Source: Noviherbaspirillum_A sp963522035
Lineage (GTDB): Bacteria; Pseudomonadota; Gammaproteobacteria; Burkholderiales; Burkholderiaceae_D
Direction: 5' to 3'
Length of the DNA: 16,956 nt
Assembly (NCBI GenBank): GCA_963522035.1
Contig: CAUQYP010000083.1
Coordinates: 1-16,956 of the forward strand
The position numbers and the translations under genes are program-made. The notes beneath the pieces are model-generated. The model worked only from the letters and a program-made list of their open reading frames with translations, was not told the DNA's origin and did no database searches. Every line of letters starts with the position of its first letter. Within the stretch, counting starts at the first letter, position 1. Below, piece after piece: positions 7,853 to 14,270 of the stretch.

Positions 7853-9220
7853 TCAGATGTCCCGCGCCAGCGTCTCGGCAATGCCGATGTAGTTGGCCGG
7901 CGTCAGCGCCAGCAGCTGGTCCCTGGCCGACTGCGGTATGGCCAGTCCCTGCACGAAGGTCTGCATCGCTTCCCTTGAAATGCCCTTGCCGCGGGTCAGC
8001 TCCTTCAACTGTTCATACGGGTTTTCCACGCCGTAGCGGCGCATGACGGTCTGCACCGGTTCGGCCAGCACTTCCCAGGTGGCGTCGAGGTCCTCGGCCA
8101 GGCGTGCCGGGTTGACTTCCAGCTTGTTCAGGCCGCGCAGGCAGCTGTCGTAGGCCAGCAGCGCATACCCCAGGCCGACGCCGATATTGCGCAGCACGGT
8201 GGAGTCGGTCAGGTCGCGCTGCCAGCGCGACACCGGCAGCTTTTCCGCCATGTGCTTGAGCACGGCATTGGCCATGCCGAGGTTGCCTTCGGAGTTCTCG
8301 AAATCGATCGGGTTGACCTTGTGCGGCATGGTCGACGATCCGATTTCGCCGGCCTTGGTGCGCTGCTTGAAATAGCCGAGCGAGATATAGCCCCAGATGT
8401 CGCGGTTCAGGTCCAGCAGGATGGTGTTGGCGCGGGCCACCGCGTCGAACAGCTCGGCCATGTAGTCATGCGGCTCGATCTGTATGGTGTACGGATTGAA
8501 GGTCAAACCCAGGCGTTCCTCGATCACCTTCTTCGAGAACGCCGCCCAATCGATTTCCGGATAGGCCGACAGGTGCGCGTTGTAGTTGCCGACCGCGCCA
8601 TTCATCTTGGCCAGGATCTCGACCGCCGCGATGCGCTCCGCCGCCCGGCGCAGGCGCGCGACGACGTTGGCGATTTCCTTGCCCAGCGTGGTCGGGCTCG
8701 CGGGCTGGCCGTGCGTGCGCGACATCATCGGCACGGCTGCATGCTCGTGCGCGAGCCCGGCCAGCCGGTCGATCACGGCCTGCAGCGCCGGCAGCAGGAC
8801 GGTGTCGCGCGCAGCCTTGAGCATCATGCCGTGCGAGGTATTGTTGATGTCTTCCGAGGTGCAGGCAAAGTGGATGAACTCGCTGGCGGCCATGAGTTCC
8901 GGCACGTCCTTGACCTGTTCCTTCAGCCAGTATTCGACCGCTTTCACGTCGTGGTTGGTGACGGCCTCGATTTCCTTGATGCGTTCGGCGTCAGCCTCGG
9001 TGAAATCGGCCGCGATGCGGTCGAGCAGGGCGCCGGCATCCTTGGAAAACGGCTTGATCTCGTCCAGGCCGGCAGCCGCCAGCGCCTGCAGCCAGGCAAT
9101 TTCCACTTTGACCCGGTGATGCATGAAGCCGGCTTCAGACAGGATCGGACGCAGTTTGTCGGTCTTCGCGGCATAGCGGCCGTCGAGAGGGGAAAGGGCG
9201 GTCAGGGATGAAAGGGACAT
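7853..9220 (-). CDS. purB: Adenylosuccinate lyase
   Basis: PurB acts twice in purine synthesis in the cytoplasm: it releases fumarate from SAICAR to give AICAR and from adenylosuccinate to give AMP. The product is 455 residues, close to the E. coli enzyme. The fumarase/aspartase superfamily signature is GSSTMPHKVNPIDFENSEG (residues 294-312) with the catalytic Ser in the flexible loop (S295/S296); the general acid His is H170 in SRTHGQPA, and FACTSEDINNTSHG is at 118-131. The frame is open to 9346, but the start is set at 9220 because MSLSSLTALSPLDGRYA matches the family N-terminus; the 42 extra upstream residues look like translated leader. No clear Shine-Dalgarno precedes this ATG. The gene converges on the orphan gene (78-base gap) and diverges from gst. 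Confidence 0.97.
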   Translation of the reverse strand: MSLSSLTALSPLDGRYAAKTDKLRPILSEAGFMHHRVKVEIAWLQALAAAGLDEIKPFSKDAGALLDRIAADFTEADAERIKEIEAVTNHDVKAVEYWLKEQVKDVPELMAASEFIHFACTSEDINNTSHGMMLKAARDTVLLPALQAVIDRLAGLAHEHAAVPMMSRTHGQPASPTTLGKEIANVVARLRRAAERIAAVEILAKMNGAVGNYNAHLSAYPEIDWAAFSKKVIEERLGLTFNPYTIQIEPHDYMAELFDAVARANTILLDLNRDIWGYISLGYFKQRTKAGEIGSSTMPHKVNPIDFENSEGNLGMANAVLKHMAEKLPVSRWQRDLTDSTVLRNIGVGLGYALLAYDSCLRGLNKLEVNPARLAEDLDATWEVLAEPVQTVMRRYGVENPYEQLKELTRGKGISREAMQTFVQGLAIPQSARDQLLALTPANYIGIAETLARDI

Positions 9221-9299
9221 GGCGGCGAGGAATAAGGATGAAAATGCGCTACGGGGACCGGGAGGCCGTGGCCGGCCGGCGATGGCGGAAAAAGGCGTC

Positions 9300-9325
9300 A
9301 TTTTACCATTGGCAGAAATACGCAA
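9300..9325 (-). promoter_or_regulatory. Candidate purB promoter
   Basis: On the minus strand, TGGTAAAAT (9308 to 9300) resembles an extended -10, and TTGCGT (9325 to 9320) could be a -35 with a short 14-base spacer. Transcription would begin near 9293, giving a leader of about 70 bases before the purB ATG. The spacing is imperfect, so this rests mainly on the extended -10. Confidence 0.35.
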
Positions 9326-9383
9326 TTTCCTTGTTCCTGCATGCAATGGCGTGGCTTTTGGGGATTAAGGCTAAAATTCCGGG

Positions 9384-9392
9384 TGCTATAAT
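9384..9392 (+). promoter_or_regulatory. Candidate extended -10 promoter of the GST gene
   Basis: TGCTATAAT is an exact extended -10 (TGnTATAAT). The predicted start near 9399 leaves a leader of about 20 bases before the ATG at 9420. No good -35 is present. Its position in the divergent purB/gst gap and its match to the consensus make this the clearest housekeeping promoter in the window. Confidence 0.65.
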
Positions 9393-9419
9393 CGGCCCGA
9401 CCTATTCTGAAGATTGTCT

Positions 9420-10028
9420 ATGAAACTACTCGGTTCCCTTGCCAGCCCTTATGTGCGTAAAGTGCGCATCGTGATGGCGGAAAAGAAGCTCGACTACGCG
9501 CTGGTGCTCGATAACGTCTGGGCGCCGGAAACGACGGTGCCGCAGTCGAACCCGCTAGGCAAGGTGCCGTGCCTGATCATGGAAGATGGCGCCGCGATGT
9601 TCGACTCGCGCGTCATCGTCGAATATCTGGACACGCTGACCCCGGTGGGCAAGCTGATTCCGGCGCAAAGCCGCGAACGCGCCGCCGTCAAATGCTGGGA
9701 AGCGCTGGCCGACGGCATCGTGGACGCCGCGATCCTGGTGAGGCTGGAACGGACGTTCCGGCCGCCTGACCAGCAGAGCCAGCTCTGGATAGACCGGCAG
9801 CTAAGCAAGGTCCATGCAGGCCTGAAAACCATGTCGGCCGACCTGGGCGAAACGCCTTACTGCGCGGGCAACCAGTTTACGCTGGCCGATGTCGCCACCG
9901 GCTGCGCGCTGGGCTGGCTGGCATTTCGTTTCCCCGACATCGCCTGGCGCGACGATTATCCCAACCTGGCGAAGCTGTTCGACAAGGTGTCCGAACGGCC
10001 GTCGTTCAAGGACACGGTGCCGGTTTAA
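9420..10028 (+). CDS. Glutathione S-transferase family protein, YibF-like
   Basis: This 202-residue protein has the two-domain cytosolic GST layout. The N-terminal thioredoxin-like domain begins MKLLGSLASPYVRKVRI with the candidate active-site Ser at S9, the cis-Pro motif at KVPCLI (P50) and the glutathione gamma-glutamyl-binding pair D62-S63 in MFDSRVIVEYLD. The all-helical C-terminal domain carries the folding motif FTLADVATG (153-161). N-terminal sequence and length are closest to E. coli YibF, whose substrate is not established, so no specific reaction is claimed. The ATG at 9420 is preferred over an upstream in-frame TTG because of promoter position and the family N-terminus; the ribosome site is weak. 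It is transcribed alone, away from purB, and ends at a strong bidirectional terminator. Confidence 0.93.
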   Translation: MKLLGSLASPYVRKVRIVMAEKKLDYALVLDNVWAPETTVPQSNPLGKVPCLIMEDGAAMFDSRVIVEYLDTLTPVGKLIPAQSRERAAVKCWEALADGIVDAAILVRLERTFRPPDQQSQLWIDRQLSKVHAGLKTMSADLGETPYCAGNQFTLADVATGCALGWLAFRFPDIAWRDDYPNLAKLFDKVSERPSFKDTVPV

Positions 10029-10040
10029 GCGCCGGACGTA

Positions 10041-10082
10041 CCTCCATTAAAAAAGGCGCCGCGGCGCCTTTTTTAATGGAGG
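10041..10082. terminator. Bidirectional intrinsic terminator: perfect 42-base palindrome
   Basis: Bases 10041-10061 and 10062-10082 are exact reverse complements (21-base arms). The core GGCGCCGCGGCGCC is flanked by A6 on the left and T6 on the right, so on either strand a GC-rich stem is followed by a run of U. It starts 12 bases after the gst stop and lies 13 bases beyond the bfr stop, serving both convergent genes. The symmetry extends past the T-run into CCTCC/GGAGG, further than termination requires. Confidence 0.93.
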
Positions 10083-10095
10083 AAGAATTAAAACG

Positions 10096-10572
10096 TCATG
10101 CCTCGTCGTCCAGCTGCGACTGCAGGTAATTCTGGATGCCGATCTTGGCGATCAGGTCGAGCTGCGTTTCCAGCCAGTCGATGTGTTCCTCGGTGTCTTC
10201 CAGGATGGCCAGCAGGATGTCGCGCGACACGTAGTCGCCCAGCGCTTCGGCAGCGGCGATGCCTTCCTTCACGGTCTTTTGCGAGATCTGTTCGAGCTGC
10301 AGGTCGCAGCCCAGCATTTCCTCGGTATTCTCGCCGATCATCAGCTTGTGCAGCGCCTGCAGGTTGGGCAGGCCTTCCAGCATCAGGATGCGGTTGATCA
10401 GCTTGTCCGCATGCTTCATCTCGCCGATGGATTCCTCGTACTCCTTCTTGGCGATACGCTCGAAACCCCAGTGCTTGTACATGCGCGCATGCAGGAAGTA
10501 CTGGTTGATTGCGCTCAGTTCATTGGTCAGCTGCGCATTGAGCAGCCGGATGATGTTGGCGTCGCCTTTCAT
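10096..10572 (-). CDS. bfr: Bacterioferritin
   Basis: Bacterioferritin forms a 24-subunit shell that oxidises Fe(II) and stores the ferric mineral, with haem bound between subunit pairs. The 158 residues match E. coli Bfr position for position. Ferroxidase residues E18, E51, H54, E94 and H130 and the haem ligand M52 (GEMKHADKL) are present. Position 127, Glu in E. coli, is Thr here (DTEEHIDWLETQLDL), so the dinuclear site may be altered; the family has such subunits, sometimes pairing with a second type. The frame is open to 10632, but the ATG at 10572 is supported by AGAGGG four bases upstream and by the family N-terminus MKGDANIIRLLN. It follows the receptor-piuC operon on the same strand after a 102-base gap that probably holds its own promoter, though I could not pick one with confidence. 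Confidence 0.95.
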   Translation of the reverse strand: MKGDANIIRLLNAQLTNELSAINQYFLHARMYKHWGFERIAKKEYEESIGEMKHADKLINRILMLEGLPNLQALHKLMIGENTEEMLGCDLQLEQISQKTVKEGIAAAEALGDYVSRDILLAILEDTEEHIDWLETQLDLIAKIGIQNYLQSQLDDEA

Positions 10573-10599
10573 TGAACCCTCTGAAGTTGTATGGATGAA

Positions 10600-10618
10600 A
10601 CGCCGGATTGGCCGGCGT
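10600..10618 (-). other. Hairpin between piuC and bfr
   Basis: ACGCCGG at 10600-10606 and CCGGCGT at 10612-10618 form a perfect 7-base stem with a 5-base loop. On the minus strand it is followed by TTTCATCC, so it could be a weak terminator for the receptor-piuC transcript or a structure in the bfr leader, ending 27 bases before the bfr ATG. The sequence alone cannot separate these roles. Confidence 0.4.
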
Positions 10619-10674
10619 GCAGGATCTGGCAATCAGTTCAACACAGTGTGCCAGCATGATAACCGATCGCCCTG

Positions 10675-11358
10675 TCAGGTATCGGCCCACATCCGCAGAA
10701 GGTTGTGATAACACCCGGTCAGCTTCACTACCGGCGGCGTGTCGCCGTCGGTGCCGCGCAGGGTCAGGATGGACATGTCGAGGTCGAACAGCAGCCGGCG
10801 CTGCGCATCGTCGCGCACCATGCTTTCCACCCAGAAGAACGACGCCAGGCGGCAGCCCCGGGTGACCGGTTCGACGCGGTGCACGCTGGAGGCCGGATAC
10901 AGGATCAGGTCGCCGGCGGCCAGCTTGACCGACTGGCTGCCGAAGGTGTCCTCGATCACCAGCTCGCCGCCGTCGTATTCCGCCGGCTCGGAGAGGAATA
11001 GCGTGGCCGACAGGTCGGTGCGGACCCAGGCGCCGGTGATCGGGGAAGTACGCACCGAATTGTCGATATGGTTGCCAAAGGCGTTCGACGCGCCGTCGTA
11101 GCGGTTGAACAGCGGCGGATAGGTTTTCCGGGGCAGCGCGCCGGTGATGAACAGCGCGCTGCGGCCCAGCGCGTCGAGCACGATGGCGCGCGCCGCCCGC
11201 GAGGCTTCCGCATCTTCCGGCAGCTGCCGGTTGTTCTTGACCTGTTCCGACTGGGTGCCGGCAGTGATCTTGCCGTTCGCCCAGTCGGCGCCCTCCACGA
11301 TGGCGCGGCAGCGTGCCAGTTCGGCAGGCGACAGCACTTCAGGCACGCGCAGCAACAT
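10675..11358 (-). CDS. piuC: PKHD-type Fe(II)/2-oxoglutarate-dependent hydroxylase, PiuC/YbiX family
   Basis: This 227-residue protein belongs to the prolyl-4-hydroxylase-like dioxygenases that commonly sit beside TonB-dependent siderophore receptors (PiuC next to PiuA in Pseudomonas, YbiX next to Fiu in E. coli). The double-stranded beta-helix carries the iron triad H97-x-D99 in NHIDNSVR and H160 in YPASSVHRVEPV, and R170 in RGCRLASFF is the expected 2-oxoglutarate-binding Arg. The YDGGELVIED segment (128-137) is also typical. The physiological substrate is not known for the family; the context points to siderophore or iron-uptake chemistry. GGAGAG lies 7 bases before the ATG. The start is 15 bases downstream of the receptor stop, so the two genes form one operon, presumably under the Fur box ahead of the receptor gene. 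Confidence 0.94.
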   Translation of the reverse strand: MLLRVPEVLSPAELARCRAIVEGADWANGKITAGTQSEQVKNNRQLPEDAEASRAARAIVLDALGRSALFITGALPRKTYPPLFNRYDGASNAFGNHIDNSVRTSPITGAWVRTDLSATLFLSEPAEYDGGELVIEDTFGSQSVKLAAGDLILYPASSVHRVEPVTRGCRLASFFWVESMVRDDAQRRLLFDLDMSILTLRGTDGDTPPVVKLTGCYHNLLRMWADT

Positions 11359-11373
11359 GGCGGGTCTCTCCGG

Positions 11374-13578
11374 TCAGAACTTGGTGGACAGCGTCAGCTG
11401 CGCAACGCGGTCGGTGCCGGGAATGATGTGGCCGGAATAGACCCCTTCATAGTAGCGGCGGTTGAACAGGTTGAAGACGTTGAGCTTGAGCGCCCAGTTG
11501 TCGAGCTGGTACTCGGCCATTGCGTCCCAGCGCACGTAAGCCGGCGCTTCGTTCGCATTGTTGCCGTCGCCATAACGCTTGCCGACCGCTTCGACGCCGC
11601 CGCCCAGCTTGAAGCGTTCGCTCACCCGGTAAGTGCTCCAGATATTGGCTGTGTAGTTCGGCGTGTTGACCGGCCGCTTGCCCAGCGTGTTCTGCTGGCT
11701 GCCGGTGGCGGCGTCGATCTTGGCGCGCATCAGCGCCATGCCGCCGAACAGTTCCCAGTTGGGCGTGACGCGGCCGGCGACCTCGAACTCGATGCCGTCG
11801 GTATGGCGCTTGCCGCTCAGCAGGTTCTGTTCGACGCTGACGGCCAGGTCGGTATTGCGCTCATTGGTTTTCTCGGAGCGGAACAACGCGGTACGGAACA
11901 TCACGTTGCCGTCCAGCAGGTCCCACTTGGCGCCGATCTCGATATTGCGGTTCTTCTCCGGCGGCGTGTTGGTCGAGCGGTCGTCCAGCGCATACAGCTC
12001 GCCAGACGGGTTGAACGACGTGCCGTACGACGCGTAGTAGGACGCGGTGTCGGTCGGCTGGAAGATCACGCCGGTGCGGTAGCTCCATTGCTTGTCTTCA
12101 CGCGACAGCGGGCCGGCCGGCGCGGTGCGTTCATAGTCTGCCGAGAAATTATCGTGGCGCGCGCCGACCAGCACTTTCCACTGCTTGGTCAGGCTGACCA
12201 TGTCCTGCGCATAGATGCCGACCGTGTCGGCCTCGTAGCTGACCGGGTTGATGCGCGCCCTGTTGCCATAGCCCGCAGCCAGTACCGGATAGGAATTGAC
12301 ATTGCCCACCGTGGTGGCGGGGTTGCCCGGCGTCGTGTTGTAGTTCCAGCGGTTCGCTTCCTCGCGCACCAGTTCGACGCCGGCCAGCACTTCATGCTGC
12401 ATGCCGCCGAGGTTGAGCTTGGTGTTGAAGTCGGTCTGGCTGGTCAGCGTGTGCTCGACGCCGCCGCGGCGCTGCGCCTGGCGGTTGATGCCGGTGGCGT
12501 CGGTAATGAACGTGGTGTTGGCGGCCAGGCGCGGCGCGATCGCCCACAGGTCGCGGTCGTAGTCGGCCTTGCGCAGCACGGTGCGCAGCGTGGTGTCGTT
12601 GCTGAAGCGATGGATCCAGCTCGCCGTCGCCATGTCGGTGTCTTCGCGCTGGTAGTCGACGTTGGGCAGGCCGTAGAAGGTGTCGATCGGCACATTCAGC
12701 GGCTTGCCGCGGAAGTAGGGCACGCCGAAATCGGGCGTGTTGTCGCCCTTGAGCTTGTAGTAGGACAGGTTGAATTCATCCTTGGTGCCGATGCCCCAGC
12801 TGAACGACGGCGCCACGCCCCAGCGCTCGCTCTGCACGCCGTTGCGGAAGCTGTCGGTGTCGGTCTTCATCACGTTCAGGCGGACGGCGGCGTTTTCGCC
12901 GACCACCCGGTTCAGGTCGGCGGTGCCGCGCTTGTAGGCGTCGCTGCCCAGCGTCAGCGCCGCCTCGTTGAGATTCGACAGGAAAGGCCGCTTGCTGACC
13001 TGATTGACCACGCCGCCAGTCGAACCGCGGCCGAACAGCATGGAGGCCGAGCCGCGCAGCACATCCACCTGCTCGACGTTGAACACTTCGCGGTTGTACT
13101 GGGCGATGTCGCGTATGCCGTCGAGGTACAGGTCGCCCACCAGCGAATAGCCGCGCAGCGTGATGTTGTCGCCGATGCGGCCGCCTTCGCCGGCGTTGAA
13201 GGTCAGGCCGGCGACGTTGCGCAGCGCTTCCTTGAGGGTGTCCGCGCCGCGGTCCTGGATCAGCTGCTCGGTCACCACTGTCACCGACTGCGGCACGTCG
13301 CGCAGCAGTTGCGGCGACTTGCCCACCGTGGTCCTGACGCCCTGGTAGCCCACGTTTTCCTCGCGCTGGGCATTGACATTGATGGCTGGCAGCGCTGTCG
13401 CCTCGGCCTGCGTTGCCGGCTGGGTCGCCTGCTGCGCCTGGGCCGCGCCGGACAGCGCGACGGCGGCCATCATGGCGCCGAGCGGCAGCAGGGCGGGACG
13501 GCGGTTCGATGCGGAAGCGCTCAGCTCGGGATGACCGATACCGAGGGCAAGGGGCTGCAGGGCAGGGCGAGGCGGCAT
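11374..13578 (-). CDS. TonB-dependent siderophore receptor, Fiu/PiuA-like
   Basis: This is an outer-membrane TonB-gated receptor of 734 residues, most likely for a ferric catecholate siderophore or its breakdown products. The N-terminus is an unusually long 30-residue lead, then a hydrophobic core and a likely signal-peptidase site after AQA (A48). A TonB-box-like TALPAINV is at 61-68. The plug domain spans about 80-198, with DVPQSVTVVTEQLI, ITLRGY, LYLDGIRDIAQYNREVFNVEQVDVLRG (given as pieces at 139-176) and LFGRGSTGGVVNQVSKRP. The rest is beta-barrel, ending in aromatic TLSTKF. The start at 13578 is set by AGGAGA at 13587-13592, 8 bases upstream; the frame extends to 13623 without a better site. 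A Fur box and promoter lie about 120 bases upstream, so iron repression is expected. The substrate is inferred from the family and the piuC neighbour. Confidence 0.95.
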   Translation of the reverse strand: MPPRPALQPLALGIGHPELSASASNRRPALLPLGAMMAAVALSGAAQAQQATQPATQAEATALPAINVNAQREENVGYQGVRTTVGKSPQLLRDVPQSVTVVTEQLIQDRGADTLKEALRNVAGLTFNAGEGGRIGDNITLRGYSLVGDLYLDGIRDIAQYNREVFNVEQVDVLRGSASMLFGRGSTGGVVNQVSKRPFLSNLNEAALTLGSDAYKRGTADLNRVVGENAAVRLNVMKTDTDSFRNGVQSERWGVAPSFSWGIGTKDEFNLSYYKLKGDNTPDFGVPYFRGKPLNVPIDTFYGLPNVDYQREDTDMATASWIHRFSNDTTLRTVLRKADYDRDLWAIAPRLAANTTFITDATGINRQAQRRGGVEHTLTSQTDFNTKLNLGGMQHEVLAGVELVREEANRWNYNTTPGNPATTVGNVNSYPVLAAGYGNRARINPVSYEADTVGIYAQDMVSLTKQWKVLVGARHDNFSADYERTAPAGPLSREDKQWSYRTGVIFQPTDTASYYASYGTSFNPSGELYALDDRSTNTPPEKNRNIEIGAKWDLLDGNVMFRTALFRSEKTNERNTDLAVSVEQNLLSGKRHTDGIEFEVAGRVTPNWELFGGMALMRAKIDAATGSQQNTLGKRPVNTPNYTANIWSTYRVSERFKLGGGVEAVGKRYGDGNNANEAPAYVRWDAMAEYQLDNWALKLNVFNLFNRRYYEGVYSGHIIPGTDRVAQLTLSTKF

Positions 13579-13698
13579 GCTGGTGTTCTCCTGGATAGCT
13601 CGGACGCGGGGCGTCCCGGGCATGAAAGGTCTGGCTGGCTATCCACGGCGGGAAATTGCTGGCTGAGTTTATGGTGCGCGGTCGGGTACGACAGCGGC

Positions 13699-13717
13699 AT
13701 TAATGATAACCATTCTC
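13699..13717. promoter_or_regulatory. Fur box of the siderophore receptor operon
   Basis: The 19-mer at these positions matches the Fur consensus GATAATGATAATCATTATC at 15 of 19 positions, including an uninterrupted TAATGATAA. It overlaps the -10 of the predicted receptor promoter, the classical arrangement for iron-dependent repression. Nearby CATT/CATTTG repeats may extend the operator. Confidence 0.85.
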
Positions 13718-13731
13718 ATTTGCATTCGCAA
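13703..13731 (-). promoter_or_regulatory. Promoter of the receptor-piuC operon
   Basis: On the minus strand, TTGCGA (13731 to 13726) and TATCAT (13708 to 13703) are separated by exactly 17 bases, a good sigma-70 arrangement. Transcription would start near 13696, giving a leader of about 118 bases. The -10 lies inside the Fur box, so Fur binding would exclude RNA polymerase. Confidence 0.7.
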
Positions 13732-13934
13732 CAAGCAGGTGACTTTTAACAAGGCCGATGCAGTTATTGCGCGACAGGGATGCGCTGCACCTGCCACGTA
13801 TCGACTGCTGAATCACTTCCTGCATTGGCGAATGTCAACTGCAATATCTGACAGGTTTCAACATTGCTGCGGGTTTTTATACTGCGACACGTCACGCCAA
13901 GTCGCATTCACCCTCGTATCCAGATTCACATTTG

Positions 13935-13958
13935 CATCCACATCCACATCCACATCCA
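13935..13958. repeat. Hexanucleotide tandem repeat (CATCCA)4
   Basis: Four exact copies of CATCCA lie 36 bases before the pilin ATG, flanked on both sides by ATCCAGATTCA (about 13918-13928 and 13955-13965). The flanking copies suggest local duplication. If translated in the pilin frame the tract would encode His-Pro pairs, but the pilin ribosome site lies downstream of it, so it is treated as non-coding leader or promoter DNA. Confidence 0.85.
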
Positions 13959-13994
13959 GATTCAGTCATCTGTCCGGTCCAGGGAGTGCCATCC

Positions 13995-14264
13995 ATGTCG
14001 ATCCATCATGCAAACCGCCGTCGCGGCCAGGGTATGACCGAGTACATCATCATCGTCGCGCTGATCGCCGTCGCCGCCATCGGCGTCTACCAGTTCTTCG
14101 GGCAGACCATACGCAGCCAGATGTCGGCCATCGCGAACGAAGTGGGCGGCAAGTCCGGCAAGACTGCCATGGAGGCCGCCGGCACCGCCGCCGCCAAGAC
14201 CGATAGCGAGCAGAAGGCAAAGGGTCTTGCCGCCTATGCCGACGGCGCCGACAACGCCAAGTAG
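13995..14264 (+). CDS. Flp-type (type IVb) pilin-like protein
   Basis: This small protein has 89 residues. A short basic leader, MSIHHANRRRG, precedes QGMTEYIIIVALIAVAAIGVY. Cleavage after G11 by a prepilin peptidase would leave mature Q1 with Glu at +5 and Tyr at +6, the Glu-Tyr hallmark of Flp pilins, followed by a roughly 20-residue hydrophobic helix. The mature form would be 78 residues with an Ala/Lys/Gly-rich tail (about 50-89) lacking Cys. The ATG at 13995 is supported by AGGGAG at 13981-13986, 8 bases upstream; upstream in-frame codons would only add translated repeat. It is the first gene of a tight operon, 6 bases before the TadG-like gene. It may be a structural pilin of a Tad system or a pseudopilin; the assembly ATPase and secretin genes are not in the window. 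Confidence 0.88.
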   Translation: MSIHHANRRRGQGMTEYIIIVALIAVAAIGVYQFFGQTIRSQMSAIANEVGGKSGKTAMEAAGTAAAKTDSEQKAKGLAAYADGADNAK

Positions 14265-14270
14265 AGCCAG

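Larger units (their letters stand above)
13579..13994. other. 416-base intergenic region between the divergent receptor and pilin genes
   Basis: No convincing gene lies here. The left part (to about 13735) is the leader and Fur-controlled promoter of the receptor gene on the minus strand. The middle is comparatively A/T-rich and should contain the promoter of the pilin operon; the best -10-like element on the plus strand is TATACT at 13878-13883, without a good -35. The right end carries a CATCCA repeat and then the pilin ribosome site AGGGAG at 13981-13986. A plus-strand reading frame that spans part of this region runs out of frame through the pilin gene and is not a gene. Confidence 0.7.

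Noticed and set aside
10648..10666. GATAAC-containing sequence upstream of bfr as a second Fur box
   Set aside because: Only about 11 of 19 positions match the consensus, near what chance would give around one conserved hexamer.
11068..13749. 893-codon open frame on the plus strand opposite the receptor and piuC
   Set aside because: It is the antisense image of two well-recognised genes in very G/C-rich DNA, has low-complexity Arg/Val/Ala/His composition and no family motif; long antisense frames are expected here.
13854..13867. GG-N10-GC spacing resembling a sigma-54 promoter upstream of the pilin operon
   Set aside because: Only the GG and TTGCT parts fit; the TGGCAC half is poor, no activator site is recognisable, and one such match in a 400-base region is not significant. 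It could be revisited with start-site mapping.
13703..14206. 167-codon plus-strand frame starting in the Fur box region
   Set aside because: It begins within the receptor promoter, lacks a ribosome site and runs out of frame through the pilin gene, becoming Arg/His-rich as shadow frames do.
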